In this document: positions 53,571 to 63,836 of the stretch, piece after piece
How the letters are laid out: the number at the start of each line of letters is the position of its first letter
How positions within the stretch are numbered: the stretch's first letter is position 1
Assembly: GCF_900101505.1 (NCBI RefSeq)
Contig: NZ_FMZI01000003.1
Coordinates: 372,001-436,000 of the forward strand
Length of the DNA: 64,000 bases
From: Antarctobacter albus
Lineage (GTDB): Bacteria; Pseudomonadota; Alphaproteobacteria; Rhodobacterales; Rhodobacteraceae
Reading direction: 5' to 3'
Made by a program: the position numbers and the translations under genes
Notes under the pieces: model-generated
What the model was told of the DNA's origin: nothing
Database searches by the model: none
Seen by the model: only the letters and a program-made list of their open reading frames with translations

Positions 53571-56348
53571 ATGAGCGAGACAATCACCTTCAAGCTGGAC
53601 GGCCAGGACGTCACCGCCGAAAAGGGGATGACGATCTGGGAAGTGGCCAATGGCCGCGGTCTGAAGATCCCGCATCTCTGCCACAAGCCCGCACCGGGGT
53701 ATCGCCCCGATGGCAACTGCCGCGCCTGCATGGTCGAGATCGAGGGCGAGCGCACTTTGGCCGCCTCCTGTATCCGCGAGCCGTCCGAGGGCATGGTCGT
53801 CAACACCGCGAGCAACCGCGCCAAGGCCGCGCGCAACATGGTCATGGAACTGCTTGTCGCGGACCAGCCGGAACGCGAAGCGGCACATGACCGGTCCTCG
53901 CACCTCTGGGACATGGCGGATGAAAACGGCATCGACACCAGCCGCTTTCCCAAACTCGAAGAAGGCCGCATCCCGCTGCTGGACGACAGCCACGTCGCGA
54001 TGAGCGTCAACCTGGATGCCTGCATCCAGTGCGGCCTGTGCGTGCGGGCCTGCCGCGAGGTTCAGGTCAACGACGTGATCGGCATGGCCGGTCGTGGTCA
54101 CGATGCCTATCCGACCTTCGATTTCGCCGACCCGATGGGCGCCTCGACCTGTGTGGCCTGCGGGGAATGCGTTCAGGCCTGCCCGACCGGCGCCCTGATG
54201 CCCTCGACCGTCGTCGATGCGGCCCAGCAGGGCGACAGCGCGGATTATGACAGCGAAACCGAAAGCGTCTGCCCCTTCTGTGGCGTCGGCTGCAAGGTCT
54301 CGCTCAAGGTCAAGGATGGCAAGGTCAAATACGTCGAGGGCATCAACGGCCCCGCGAACGAAGGCCGCCTCTGCGTCAAGGGCCGTTTCGGCTTTGACTA
54401 TATCCACCACCCGCACCGGCTGACCAAGCCCTTGATCCGCCGCGAGGATGCGCCGGCCAAGGGACTGAACGTCGATCCGGGCAACCTTTTGACCCATTTC
54501 CGCGAAGCGTCGTGGGAAGAGGCAATGCAGGCCGCCGCCGGTGGTCTGGCCAGGTTGCGCCAGGCGCATGGCGGACAGTCGGTGGCAGGCTTCGGCAGTG
54601 CCAAGTGCACCAACGAAGAGGCCTACCTGTTCCAGAAGCTGATCCGCCAGGGCTTCAAGCACAACAACGTCGACCACTGTACGCGGCTCTGCCATGCGTC
54701 CTCTGTTTCGGCCCTGATCGAAAACGTTGGATCGGGCGCGGTGACCGCGACCTTCAACGAGGTCGAGAACGCGGACGTGGCGATCATCATCGGCGCCAAC
54801 CCGCTGGAAAATCACCCCGTTGCCGCGACCTATTTCAAGCAGTTCGCCAAGCGCGGCGGCAAGCTGATCGTGATGGATCCGCGCGGGCAGGGGCTGAAAC
54901 GCCATGCCTACCAGATGGTGCAGTTCCGGCCAGGTGCCGATGTCAGCCTGCTGAACGCGATCATGAACGTGATCGTCGAAGAGGGGCTTTACGACCAGCA
55001 GTATATCGAGGCCTTCACCGAGAACTGGGAGGCCGAGAAGGAACACCTCAAGGCCTTTACCCCCGAGGCGATGGAGCCGATCTGCGGGATTGCACCCGAC
55101 GTGATCCGCGACGTGGCCCGCACCTTTGCCGGAGCCAAGGCGGGCATGATCTTCTGGGGCATGGGTGTCAGCCAGCACATCCACGGCACCGACAACTCGC
55201 GTTGCCTCATCAGCCTGGCGCTGATGACCGGCCATGTCGGTCGTCCGGGAACCGGCCTGCACCCGCTGCGCGGTCAGAACAACGTGCAGGGTGCATCGGA
55301 CGCGGGTCTGATCCCGATGTTCGTGCCCGACTACCGCTCGGTCGAGGATGACGCGGTTCGGGAAGACATCTTTGGCGTCTGGGGCCGGGACGAGGATTGG
55401 TCCAACAAGAAGGGCCTGACCGTGACCGAGATCGTCGATCAGGTCTACGCGGGAAACATCAAGGGCATGTATATACAGGGCGAAAACCCTGCTATGTCCG
55501 ACCCGGATGTGGACCACGCCCGCGAGGCCTTTGCCAAGCTGGAACACCTGGTGGTGCAGGACATCTTCCTGACCGAGACGGCGAACTTTGCCGATGTGAT
55601 CCTGCCTGCCTCGGCGCTTTATGAAAAGAACGGGACGGTCAGCAACACCAATCGGCAGGTACAGCGCGTGCGTCCGGCCGTTCCGCCGCCGGGCGAGGCG
55701 CGCGAGGACTGGGAGATCACCGTCGACCTGGCGCAGCGCCTTGGCCTTCCCTGGGACTATTCGGATGTCTCCGAGGTCTTTGCCGAGATGAAACTGGTGA
55801 TGAGGTCGCTGGATAACATCACCTGGGACCGGCTGGAAACCGAAACCGTGACCTATCCTTCGCTCAGCCCGACCGATCCGGGACAGGCGGTGGTCTTTGG
55901 CGACGGGTTCCCCCGCGCCGAGGGGCGGGCAAAGTTCACCCCCGCCGCCGTCATCCCACCGGATGAGGCGCCGGACGAGGCCTATCCGATGATCATGACC
56001 ACGGGCCGCCAGCTGGAACACTGGCACACCGGGTCGATGACACGGCGGGCCAGCGTGCTGGACGCGGTGGAACCCGAAGCGAACTGTTCGCTGCACCCCA
56101 GGACGCTGCGCTCGCTTGGCGTGGTTCCCGGAGAGATGATCCGCCTGACCACGCGGCGGGGCAGCATCGAGATCATGGCGCGGGCGGACCGCGCCGTGTC
56201 CGAGGACATGGTTTTCGTCCCCTTCGCCTATGTCGAGGCGGCGGCGAACGTCCTGACCAACCCGGCGATCGACCCCTACGGCAAGATCCCGGAGTTCAAG
56301 TTCTCGGCCGTGAGGGTCGAGGCCTTGGCAAAAACCGCAGCCGAGTAA
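53571..56348 (+). CDS. fdsA: NAD-dependent formate dehydrogenase, molybdenum alpha subunit
   Basis: A 925-residue catalytic subunit that oxidises formate to CO2. Iron-sulfur ligands are an N-terminal [2Fe-2S] (HLCHKP, NCRACM, SCIRE), C151/154/157/161, C194/197/200/204, and the Mo-proximal cluster C234/237/241/268. The active-site residue is C374 followed by H375 (TRLCHASS), so it uses cysteine, not selenocysteine. Length and domain order match FdsA. The usual fdsC and fdsD genes do not follow; folate genes do. A chaperone must come from elsewhere. Confidence 0.94.
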   Translation: MSETITFKLDGQDVTAEKGMTIWEVANGRGLKIPHLCHKPAPGYRPDGNCRACMVEIEGERTLAASCIREPSEGMVVNTASNRAKAARNMVMELLVADQPEREAAHDRSSHLWDMADENGIDTSRFPKLEEGRIPLLDDSHVAMSVNLDACIQCGLCVRACREVQVNDVIGMAGRGHDAYPTFDFADPMGASTCVACGECVQACPTGALMPSTVVDAAQQGDSADYDSETESVCPFCGVGCKVSLKVKDGKVKYVEGINGPANEGRLCVKGRFGFDYIHHPHRLTKPLIRREDAPAKGLNVDPGNLLTHFREASWEEAMQAAAGGLARLRQAHGGQSVAGFGSAKCTNEEAYLFQKLIRQGFKHNNVDHCTRLCHASSVSALIENVGSGAVTATFNEVENADVAIIIGANPLENHPVAATYFKQFAKRGGKLIVMDPRGQGLKRHAYQMVQFRPGADVSLLNAIMNVIVEEGLYDQQYIEAFTENWEAEKEHLKAFTPEAMEPICGIAPDVIRDVARTFAGAKAGMIFWGMGVSQHIHGTDNSRCLISLALMTGHVGRPGTGLHPLRGQNNVQGASDAGLIPMFVPDYRSVEDDAVREDIFGVWGRDEDWSNKKGLTVTEIVDQVYAGNIKGMYIQGENPAMSDPDVDHAREAFAKLEHLVVQDIFLTETANFADVILPASALYEKNGTVSNTNRQVQRVRPAVPPPGEAREDWEITVDLAQRLGLPWDYSDVSEVFAEMKLVMRSLDNITWDRLETETVTYPSLSPTDPGQAVVFGDGFPRAEGRAKFTPAAVIPPDEAPDEAYPMIMTTGRQLEHWHTGSMTRRASVLDAVEPEANCSLHPRTLRSLGVVPGEMIRLTTRRGSIEIMARADRAVSEDMVFVPFAYVEAAANVLTNPAIDPYGKIPEFKFSAVRVEALAKTAAE

Positions 56349-56376
56349 TCCAAGCTCCAACCCACAGGGACTTAAC

Positions 56377-58053
56377 ATGGCACATAAAACGGATATCGAA
56401 ATCGCCCGCGAGGCCAAGAAGAAACCGATCCAGGAGATCGGCGACGGGCTGGGCATTCCGGGCGAACACCTGCTGCCCTACGGTCACGACAAGGCCAAGG
56501 TGAGTCAGGATTTCATCAACTCGGTTCAGGACCGCCCGGACGGCAAGCTGATCCTCGTCACCGCGATCAACCCGACGCCGGCGGGCGAAGGCAAGACCAC
56601 CACGACAGTGGGTCTGGGCGACGGCCTGAACCATATTGGCAAGAAGGCGATGATCTGCATCCGCGAAGCCTCGCTTGGCCCGAACTTCGGGATGAAGGGC
56701 GGCGCCGCCGGGGGCGGCATGGCGCAGGTCGTGCCGATGGAGGAAATGAACCTCCACTTCACCGGCGACTTCCACGCCATCACCTCGGCGCATTCGCTGC
56801 TCTCGGCGATGATCGACAACCACATCTACTGGGGCAACGAACAGGAAATCGACCTGCGCCGCGTCCAGTGGCGCCGCGTTGTCGACATGAACGACCGGTC
56901 GCTGCGCCAGATCACCTCCTCGCTGGGCGGTGTGGCCAACGGTTTCCCGCGTGAGGACGGTTTTGACATCACCGTGGCCTCCGAGGTCATGGCAATCCTC
57001 TGCCTCGCCAAGAACCTCAAGGATCTCGAAGAGCGTCTTGGGTCGATGATCATCGCCTATCGCCGTGACAAGTCGCCGGTCTATTGCCGTGACATCAAGG
57101 CCGAAGGCGCGATGACCGTCCTGCTCAAGGACGCGATGCAGCCGAACCTGGTGCAAACGCTGGAAAACAACCCGGCCTTCGTCCACGGCGGTCCCTTTGC
57201 CAACATCGCGCACGGCTGCAACTCGGTCATCGCGACGACCACCGCGCTGAAGCTGGCCGACTACGTCGTGACCGAAGCCGGTTTCGGGGCCGACCTGGGC
57301 GCCGAGAAGTTCATGAACATCAAGTGCCGCAAGGCCGGTCTTGCGCCGTCCGCCGTGGTCTGCGTGGCCACCGTGCGCGCGATGAAGATGAACGGCGGCG
57401 TGGCCAAGGCCGACCTGGGCGCCGAAAACGTGGATGCGGTCAAGAAGGGTTGCCCGAACCTGGGCCGTCACATCGAGAACCTCAAATCCTTCGGCGTGCC
57501 GGTCGTCGTGGCGATCAACCACTTCGTCACCGATACTGATGCCGAAGTCGCGGCGATCAAGGAATACGTCGCCAGCCACGGTGCCGAGGCGGTGCTGAGC
57601 CGTCACTGGGAATTGGGCTCCGAAGGGTCCGCGGATCTTGCGCGCAAGGTCGTGGCCGTGGCCGAGGGTGAAAGCGCCAACTTCTCGCCGATCTACCCCG
57701 ACGAGATGCCGCTGGCCGAGAAGATCCAGACCATCTGCAAGCGCATCTATCGTGCCGACGAGGCGCTGATGGACAAGAAGATCCGCGATCAGCTGAAGCT
57801 CTGGGAAGAGCAGGGCTATGGCAACCTGCCGGTCTGCATGGCCAAGACGCAGTACTCCTTCTCGACCGATCCGAACCTGCGTGGCGCACCCACGGGCCAT
57901 TCGGTGCCGGTGCGCGAAGTGCGGCTTTCCGCGGGCGCGGGCTTTATCGTCGTCGTCTGCGGCGAGATCATGACCATGCCGGGCCTGCCCCGGGTGCCGG
58001 CGTCGGAAAGCATCCGCCTGAACGACGCGGGCCAGATCGAAGGCCTGTTCTAA
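56377..58053 (+). CDS. fhs: Formate-tetrahydrofolate ligase
   Basis: A 558-residue enzyme that interconverts formate and 10-formyl-THF with ATP. The nucleotide loop is [19 protein letters not shown], and [19 protein letters not shown] and [15 protein letters not shown] follow. It lies 28 bp behind fdsA. Run in the release direction with formate dehydrogenase, it would let the cell draw energy from methyl groups on folate. Length is normal. Confidence 0.96.
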   Translation: MAHKTDIEIAREAKKKPIQEIGDGLGIPGEHLLPYGHDKAKVSQDFINSVQDRPDGKLILVTAINPTPAGEGKTTTTVGLGDGLNHIGKKAMICIREASLGPNFGMKGGAAGGGMAQVVPMEEMNLHFTGDFHAITSAHSLLSAMIDNHIYWGNEQEIDLRRVQWRRVVDMNDRSLRQITSSLGGVANGFPREDGFDITVASEVMAILCLAKNLKDLEERLGSMIIAYRRDKSPVYCRDIKAEGAMTVLLKDAMQPNLVQTLENNPAFVHGGPFANIAHGCNSVIATTTALKLADYVVTEAGFGADLGAEKFMNIKCRKAGLAPSAVVCVATVRAMKMNGGVAKADLGAENVDAVKKGCPNLGRHIENLKSFGVPVVVAINHFVTDTDAEVAAIKEYVASHGAEAVLSRHWELGSEGSADLARKVVAVAEGESANFSPIYPDEMPLAEKIQTICKRIYRADEALMDKKIRDQLKLWEEQGYGNLPVCMAKTQYSFSTDPNLRGAPTGHSVPVREVRLSAGAGFIVVVCGEIMTMPGLPRVPASESIRLNDAGQIEGLF

Positions 58054-58119
58054 GGCGGATTGCTCCGCCCGACAGGCAAGAGCAACTGAGGGGGCCTGAG
58101 CCTCGGGTCCCTGACAGTG

Positions 58120-58150
58120 CGGGTGCGGCGGCGGAATGCTTCCGCACCCG
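58120..58150. promoter_or_regulatory. Alternative hairpins in the fhs-folD spacer
   Basis: CGGGTGCGG (58120-58128) pairs with CCGCACCCG (58142-58150). The competing GCGGAA/TTCCGC stem (58131-58136 with 58140-58145) uses part of the same bases. A simple GGCGGA/TCCGCC stem also lies at 58054-58069 just after fhs. Confidence 0.45.
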
Positions 58151-58200
58151 TCCATCATTTCGGGGCGTGGCATGGACCGCGCGGAACAGGGACTAGAGAG

Positions 58201-59103
58201 ATGAGCGCAACAATCATTGACGGCAAGGCCTTTGCGGCCACGGTCCGCGAGAAGGTGGCGGCGCATGTGGCGCGGCTGAAGGATGAGAACGGCATCACGC
58301 CCGGCCTGGCGGTGGTGCTGGTGGGCGAGGACCCGGCCAGCCAGGTCTACGTCCGTTCCAAGGGCAAGCAGACCGTCGAGGTCGGCATGAACTCCTACGA
58401 GCACAAGCTGGAGGCCGACACCTCCGAGGCGGATCTTCTGGCGCTGATCGACAAGCTGAACAAGGACCCGGCGGTGCATGGCATCCTGGTGCAGCTGCCC
58501 CTGCCGAAACACCTCGACGAGGACCTGGTGATCAACTCGATCGAGCCCTCCAAGGACGTGGACGGTTTTCACATTTCCAACGTGGGCCTGCTGGGCACCG
58601 GGCAGAAATCCATGGTCCCCTGCACGCCGCTGGGTTGCCTGATGATGCTGCGCGACCACCACGGGTCGCTGAGCGGCATGGACGCGGTGGTGATCGGCCG
58701 GTCGAACATCGTCGGCAAGCCGATGGCGCAGCTGCTGCTGGGGGACTCCTGCACGGTGACGATTGCGCATAGCCGCACCAAGGACCTGCCGGAGGTCGTG
58801 CGCCGCGCCGATATCGTCGTGGCCGCCGTGGGCCGCCCCGAAATGGTGCCGGGCGACTGGATCAAGCCGGGCGCCACGGTGATCGACGTGGGCATCAACC
58901 GCATCGACGCGCCGGAAAAGGGCGAAGGCAAGACCCGCCTCGTGGGCGACGCGCATTACGAGAGCTGCGCCGCGGTTGCGGGTGCGATCACGCCGGTGCC
59001 CGGCGGCGTCGGCCCGATGACCATCGCCTGCCTGCTGGCCAACACGCTGACCGCCTGCTGCCGGGCGAATGGACTGGCAGAGCCGGAGGGGCTGACGGCA
59101 TGA
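58201..59103 (+). CDS. folD: Bifunctional methylene-THF dehydrogenase/cyclohydrolase FolD
   Basis: A 300-residue canonical FolD. The catalytic residues are intact: Y50 and K54 in YVRSKGK, Q98 in VQLPLP, and the KDVDG loop with D121. The NADP motif [10 protein letters not shown] and the final [10 protein letters not shown] are present. It oxidises methylene-THF to methenyl-THF and hydrolyses that to formyl-THF. The ATG at 58201 is preferred; the frame upstream belongs to the leader. It overlaps the second folD-like gene by 4 nt. Confidence 0.95.
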   Translation: MSATIIDGKAFAATVREKVAAHVARLKDENGITPGLAVVLVGEDPASQVYVRSKGKQTVEVGMNSYEHKLEADTSEADLLALIDKLNKDPAVHGILVQLPLPKHLDEDLVINSIEPSKDVDGFHISNVGLLGTGQKSMVPCTPLGCLMMLRDHHGSLSGMDAVVIGRSNIVGKPMAQLLLGDSCTVTIAHSRTKDLPEVVRRADIVVAAVGRPEMVPGDWIKPGATVIDVGINRIDAPEKGEGKTRLVGDAHYESCAAVAGAITPVPGGVGPMTIACLLANTLTACCRANGLAEPEGLTA

Positions 59104-59975
59104 AACAGGATCCCCGGTTGCTGCTTGGCAAGCCCGTGCAGGAGCGTATCCTTGCCGAGGTACGTGGCATTACCAATTCCGCCGGGCGGATCGGCAAGCT
59201 TGTGTCGATCTCGATCGGGGATGTTCCGGAGGTTGCGGTCTATGTCCGCAACCAGGCCCGGGCGGCGGCTGCCGTCGAACTGCCCTTTGACCAGGAGTTC
59301 TGGGGCGGCGAGGTCACGCAGGAAGAGTGCAAGGCGCGAATCCAGGAAATGAATGATGACCCGGAAGTTCTGGGCATCATCCTGCAGCGCCCGGTGCCCA
59401 GCCACATCAACGTCCGCTCCTTGCAGTCCGCGATCCATCCGCTCAAGGACGTCGAGGGGATGAATCCGGCCTCGATCGGGAACATCGTCTACAACGACGT
59501 GGCGATGGCGCCCTGTACCGCGGCCGCCGCGGTCGAACTGGTGCGCGCGACCGGCCTTAACATGGAGGGGCTGGAGGTCGTCATGGTGGGACACTCGGAA
59601 ATCGTCGGGAAACCGGCGGCGATGATGTTGATGGCCGAAGGCGCCACGGTCACGGTCTGTCATCACCTGACGCGCTCGGTCGCCATGCACTCTCGCCGCG
59701 CCGACGTGATTGTCGTGGCCGTGGGCAAGGCCCATTTGATCGGTCCCGACATGGTCAAACCGGGGGCGGCGGTGATCGACATCGGTATCAACCAGCGGGT
59801 TCACCCCGACGGCACGACCGAGATCGTCGGTGACGTGGATACCGATGCCGTCAAGGAGGTCGCCGGATGGATCACGCCGGTGCCCGGCGGTGTTGGTCCC
59901 GTGACCGTCGCGATCCTGATGCGGAACGCGATCCGCGCCTATGAACGCCAGCAGGCGGCAGGCTGGCGGAGCTGA
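59100..59975 (+). CDS. Second FolD-like protein with altered catalytic residues
   Basis: A 291-residue FolD paralogue whose ATG overlaps the folD stop. The overall fold motifs remain ([22 protein letters not shown]). However, the lysine of YxxxK is replaced by Gln52 (YVRNQ), the KDVDG loop reads KDVEG (E119), and GRS of the NADP loop is GHS. Q96 is kept. It may have lost cyclohydrolase activity or work on a different folate or cofactor. Co-translation with a true FolD argues for a joint role, as a partner or a dedicated dehydrogenase. Confidence 0.9.
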   Translation: MKQDPRLLLGKPVQERILAEVRGITNSAGRIGKLVSISIGDVPEVAVYVRNQARAAAAVELPFDQEFWGGEVTQEECKARIQEMNDDPEVLGIILQRPVPSHINVRSLQSAIHPLKDVEGMNPASIGNIVYNDVAMAPCTAAAAVELVRATGLNMEGLEVVMVGHSEIVGKPAAMMLMAEGATVTVCHHLTRSVAMHSRRADVIVVAVGKAHLIGPDMVKPGAAVIDIGINQRVHPDGTTEIVGDVDTDAVKEVAGWITPVPGGVGPVTVAILMRNAIRAYERQQAAGWRS

Positions 59976-59992
59976 CAGGCTCCGCCATCTGG

Positions 59993-60838
59993 TCAGAGCG
60001 TCAGGTAACCGATCCCCAGGAAGGCTACGATACAACCGGCCCATTGCGCGATCCGCATCTGTTCGTTCAACAGCACGCGCGCCAGCAGGATTGTGAAGAG
60101 ACCGAAGATCGAGGCCGCGACCGCCGCGAACTCGGGCTGCGGCAACGAGGCGGCCGAGATCACCGACAGCAGGGCGATGCCATCCAGCAGGCCCATCGCC
60201 ACCAGCGGAACCACCGCCTTGCGGCCCACCCGGATGTCGGGCCGCATTGCCCAGAGGATACCGCAGAGAAGCAGCAGCGCGACCAGCCGCGTGGCAAATG
60301 TGCTTTGCCATTCGCCGCCGGTTTCCGCCGCCAGCTGGCCCAGCTTGAAGGTGCTGGCATAGCCGAACGCAGAGAGCAGAGAATAGGCGATCGTCGGCCC
60401 CCGGGGCGGGACGTCGCCCTGCGCGGAATCCGAGAGGATGGCCACCAGGCCGACGGCGCCGATCACAACCAGAACGGTTGTGATCTGATCGGGCGTGATT
60501 ATCGAGCCGCCAAGCGCCGCGTAGATCAGGGAAAGGATCGGAAAGGCGCCGATGATCGGGCTGACCAGACGTACGGGACCACGTTCAAAGGCAAAATAGA
60601 GCCCGAGACTTGCCGCGAGAAAGGTGAAACCCGCGGCCAGCGCATACCAGAGCGCCGGCCCCTGTGGCAAAAGCCACTCACCCCTGACGAGAATAACGCC
60701 CCCCTGGAATGCAAGGCCCGTCAAAAGGACCACAAGCAATGCGCCCATGAGCGGAACGGTCCGGCTGAGATAGCGAATCGCGATGTCATGCAGACCCCAG
60801 CAAACGGCCGCAACCAGGCCCAGAAAAAGCGCACTCAT
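59993..60838 (-). CDS. EamA/DMT superfamily transporter
   Basis: A 281-residue integral membrane protein with ten predicted helices and an internal two-fold repeat (WGLHDIAIRYLSRT in the first half, GILWAMRP and EFAAVAASIFGLFTILLARVLLNEQM in the second). DMT members export or import metabolites such as amino acids or nucleotide sugars; the substrate is unknown. It lies between the folate block and the DUF1989-GcvT gene, divergent from the latter, and its location hints at amine or amino acid transport, but only weakly. Confidence 0.88.
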   Translation of the reverse strand: MSALFLGLVAAVCWGLHDIAIRYLSRTVPLMGALLVVLLTGLAFQGGVILVRGEWLLPQGPALWYALAAGFTFLAASLGLYFAFERGPVRLVSPIIGAFPILSLIYAALGGSIITPDQITTVLVVIGAVGLVAILSDSAQGDVPPRGPTIAYSLLSAFGYASTFKLGQLAAETGGEWQSTFATRLVALLLLCGILWAMRPDIRVGRKAVVPLVAMGLLDGIALLSVISAASLPQPEFAAVAASIFGLFTILLARVLLNEQMRIAQWAGCIVAFLGIGYLTL

Positions 60839-60903
60839 GTCGTGAAACTCCTGTCGATTAGAGAGATTCCTGTCTGTATCGCTTGCGCGAACACATCACC
60901 GGG

Positions 60904-60909
60904 TATATT
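60904..60909 (+). promoter_or_regulatory. Candidate -10 box of the DUF1989-GcvT gene
   Basis: TATATT at 60904-60909, with CTTGCG (60882-60887) 16 bp upstream as a weak -35, in an AT-rich patch before the start at 60954. Confidence 0.35.
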
Positions 60910-60953
60910 CTCATCATTAATATTATTTTCCGTAAAGGCAAATATCGGGAGGA

Positions 60954-63332
60954 ATGGACGTGCTTGATACCAGATATCCCAACGTGGTCCCCGGACCGCC
61001 GCGGCCCAGCGGGATCTTCGAGCCTCGGGTCTTCTCGATGCCTCCGGGGACCGAGCGCTATGTCGTCGAAGGCATGGGCGCGATCCTGGTGCGGCTCGAG
61101 GCGGGTGACCGGCTGGAGATCGAGAACACGGAAGGCGGCCAGCGATGCGAGATCGTCTGCGCCCGTCCGGACGGAACCTTCGATCCGGCGTTGATCGGTG
61201 CGAGCGGGCAGGGGCCTGCAACGGGCTTGCAGGCGCTGCTGACCTCATCTGACCAGTCGCTGCGCAGCCTGCGCATGGGGGTCGAGGCGCGTGGCTTGGA
61301 CCTTTCCAAAGCTCAGGCGGTCACCCTGTTTGAATCCACGACCCCCGCAAAGACAACCGAGAGCTTTACCGCCTCGCAAGAAGGGATCGCCATCATCGCC
61401 GCGCCCGGCGGCATCATGGATTTCGAGGCGCAGGACACGGCGACTCCGCTGACGATCTACATCCGTCGGGCGACGATCAAACCCCTGCCGAAGTTCGAGC
61501 TGCCCGACCCGCTGGCCGATCCGGTGGCGGACGTGCGCGTGCATTCCGCCACGGCAGAGGCCTATTTCGTCAAGGCTGGCGACTATATCCAGATCCTTGA
61601 CGTGGACGGACGCCAATGCACTGATTTCCAGTGCTTTTCCGCGCGCAAGCTGGACAAGGGAATCGAACACGCGCTGGACGTGACCACCACGCGCACCCTG
61701 ATGGAACATGCCTACCCGATGCCGGGCCTGCATGCGAAGTACTATGATCAGGACATGCTGCCGCTGGTCGAGGTCATCCAGGACACCTGTGGGCGGCACG
61801 ATGCCTTCGCGCTGGCCTGTTCCGCCAAGTACTACGACGACATCGGCTATCCCGGCCACGTCAACTGTTCGGACAACTTCAACGGCGCGCTGGCGCCGCA
61901 TGGGGTGACCGGGCGCAAGGGCTGGATGGCGATCAACTTCTTCTTCAACACCGGGCTGGACGAGCACGGGGTGATGTACTCGGACGAACCCTGGTCGCGC
62001 CCCGGGGACTATGTCCTGCTGCGCGCACTGACCGACCTTGTCTGTGTCAGCTCTGCCTGCCCGGACGATACCTCGGCGGCGAACGGCTGGAACCCGACCG
62101 ACATCCATGTGCGCACCTACAGCGGCAAGGAAACCTTTCAACGCGCCGTCGCGTACCGGCCTACTCCTGATGCGGAACCGAAGATGACTAAACAGACAGG
62201 CTTTCACGACCGGTTCGACCGGTTCACCGACAATTTCATCGAATACAACGGTTTCTGGCTGGCCAACTGCATGTCCAGCGCCGGTCCGATCGAGGAATAC
62301 CACGCCTGCCGCGAAAAATGCGTCGTCCTCGACCTCAGCGCGCTGCGCAAGTTCGAGATCACCGGCCCGGACAGCGAGGCGCTGTGCCAATACGTCTTTA
62401 CCCGCAATATGAAGACCCTGCCGGTGGGCGGCGTCGTCTACACCGCGATGTGCTACCCGCACGGCGGCATGATCGACGACGGCACCGTGTTCCGACTGGG
62501 CAAGGACAACTTCCGCTGGATCGGCGGGTCGGACTACGGCGGCGACTGGCTGCGCGAAAAGGCCGAGGAACTGGGCCTGAAGGTGTTGATCCGCTCGTCC
62601 ACCGACATGCAGCACAACATCGCCGTGCAGGGACCCGAAAGCCGCGACCTGCTGAAAAAGATCATCTGGACGGCCCCGCACCAGCCGAACTTCGAGGATC
62701 TCGCCTGGTTCCGCTTTGCCCCCGCGCGCATCGGCGACGACCAGGGCATTCCGGTCGTGGTCAGCCGCACCGGCTATACCGGTGAACTGGGCTACGAGAT
62801 CTTCTGCCACCCGAAACACGCGGGCGAGGTCTTTGACGCCGTCTGGGAGGCGGGTCAGGCGCACGGTATCCGCCCGATGGGTCTGGAGGCGCTGGACATG
62901 GTGCGGATCGAGGCCGGGCTGATCTTTGCCGGCTACGACTTCTCGGACCAGACCGACCCGTTCGAGGCCGGCGTCGGCTTTACCGTGCCGCTTAAATCCA
63001 AACCGGACGATTTCATCGGGCGCGAGGCATTGATCCGCCGCAAGGAAACGCCGGCGCGAAAACTCGTCGGGCTGGACATCGACAGTAATGTCGAGGTTGG
63101 GCACGGCGATTGCGTCCACATCGGCCGCGCGCAGATCGGCGAGATCACATCGTCCATGCGCTCGCCGATCCTGGGCCGCAACATCGCGATGGCGCGGGTC
63201 GACGTGGCCCATGCGGAACCGGGCACCAAGCTGGAGATCGGCAAGCTGGACGGGCATCAGAAACGTCTGCCTGCCACGATACGCCCCGACCTGGCCGCCT
63301 ATGACCCCAAGAAGGAAAAGCCCCGGTCTTGA
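60954..63332 (+). CDS. DUF1989-GcvT fusion (candidate folate-dependent demethylase)
   Basis: A 792-residue fusion with GGGAGGA upstream. Residues 1-410 are DUF1989 (UcaA-like) sequence. The section around 195-395 carries the Cys/His-rich metal-site pattern (DGRQCTDFQC, HVNCSDN), and residues 30-180 look like a degenerate second copy (AGDRLEIENTEGGQRCEIVC). From residue 411 a complete aminomethyltransferase (GcvT) domain follows (IGGSDYGGDWLREKAEELG, QGPESRDLL, GLEALDMVRIEAGL). The GcvT half would pass a one-carbon unit to THF; the substrate is unknown. Homologous fusions occur in Roseobacters. Confidence 0.87.
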   Translation: MDVLDTRYPNVVPGPPRPSGIFEPRVFSMPPGTERYVVEGMGAILVRLEAGDRLEIENTEGGQRCEIVCARPDGTFDPALIGASGQGPATGLQALLTSSDQSLRSLRMGVEARGLDLSKAQAVTLFESTTPAKTTESFTASQEGIAIIAAPGGIMDFEAQDTATPLTIYIRRATIKPLPKFELPDPLADPVADVRVHSATAEAYFVKAGDYIQILDVDGRQCTDFQCFSARKLDKGIEHALDVTTTRTLMEHAYPMPGLHAKYYDQDMLPLVEVIQDTCGRHDAFALACSAKYYDDIGYPGHVNCSDNFNGALAPHGVTGRKGWMAINFFFNTGLDEHGVMYSDEPWSRPGDYVLLRALTDLVCVSSACPDDTSAANGWNPTDIHVRTYSGKETFQRAVAYRPTPDAEPKMTKQTGFHDRFDRFTDNFIEYNGFWLANCMSSAGPIEEYHACREKCVVLDLSALRKFEITGPDSEALCQYVFTRNMKTLPVGGVVYTAMCYPHGGMIDDGTVFRLGKDNFRWIGGSDYGGDWLREKAEELGLKVLIRSSTDMQHNIAVQGPESRDLLKKIIWTAPHQPNFEDLAWFRFAPARIGDDQGIPVVVSRTGYTGELGYEIFCHPKHAGEVFDAVWEAGQAHGIRPMGLEALDMVRIEAGLIFAGYDFSDQTDPFEAGVGFTVPLKSKPDDFIGREALIRRKETPARKLVGLDIDSNVEVGHGDCVHIGRAQIGEITSSMRSPILGRNIAMARVDVAHAEPGTKLEIGKLDGHQKRLPATIRPDLAAYDPKKEKPRS

Positions 63333-63376
63333 CGTATCTCAAGGCCACCCTTGCCGGGGTGGGTTAGGCCGAAGCC

Positions 63377-63832
63377 ATGACAAGTGCATTGCAAGAGATT
63401 GGCGGTGAAACCGCTCTGCGAGACCTCGTGGAGCGGTTCTACGACCTGATGGAAAGTGACCCGGCGGTGCATGAATTGCACCGCCTGCATTTCCGCGGAC
63501 ATGGGCTGTCCCACACCCGCCAGGCTCAATTCGAGTTCATGAGCGGGTTTCTTGGCGGCAGGCCGTACTACCGCGAGCGCAATGGTCACATGAACCTGCG
63601 CGAAATACATGCCCATATCCCGATCCGCGAAGCGGATGCGGAGCTGTGGCTGCAGACGTTCGACAGGGCGCTGGCCGATGTGGGGCTGACGGGGCCGGCG
63701 GTGGAAAAGATGCGCGCGACCCTGCAACGGGCCGCGCATATGCTGGTGAACGATGTCCCCGATTGGCGCCAAGGCGAAGACACGCAGGATCGCGAAGTCT
63801 TGCGTGATCATGGGGCCTTGCGCCGAGGCTGA
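63377..63832 (+). CDS. Group II truncated haemoglobin
   Basis: A 151-residue trHb of group II, with the opening IGGETALRDLVERFYDLM and the haem-pocket run FEFMSGFLGGRPYYRERNG. The proximal histidine is in LREIHAHIPI. Such globins bind O2 or NO and are often tied to oxidative or NO stress. It lies 44 bp behind the DUF1989-GcvT gene, so it may be co-transcribed. The co-occurrence with an O2-dependent or redox step there is only suggestive. Confidence 0.9.
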   Translation: MTSALQEIGGETALRDLVERFYDLMESDPAVHELHRLHFRGHGLSHTRQAQFEFMSGFLGGRPYYRERNGHMNLREIHAHIPIREADAELWLQTFDRALADVGLTGPAVEKMRATLQRAAHMLVNDVPDWRQGEDTQDREVLRDHGALRRG

Positions 63833-63836
63833 AGCC

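Noticed and set aside
53571-56348. Selenocysteine in the formate dehydrogenase
   Set aside because: The active-site codon is an ordinary cysteine codon and the frame has no in-frame TGA.
53346-56456. A 1036-codon open frame on the minus strand across fdsB-fdsA
   Set aside because: It is antisense to clearly coding, motif-rich genes. Its translation is low-complexity His/Gly/Val/Asp-rich text, as expected when a GC-rich gene is read in reverse.
56296-58956. An 886-codon minus-strand frame across fhs and folD
   Set aside because: It is also antisense to well-identified enzymes, lacks recognisable domains and has the same biased composition.
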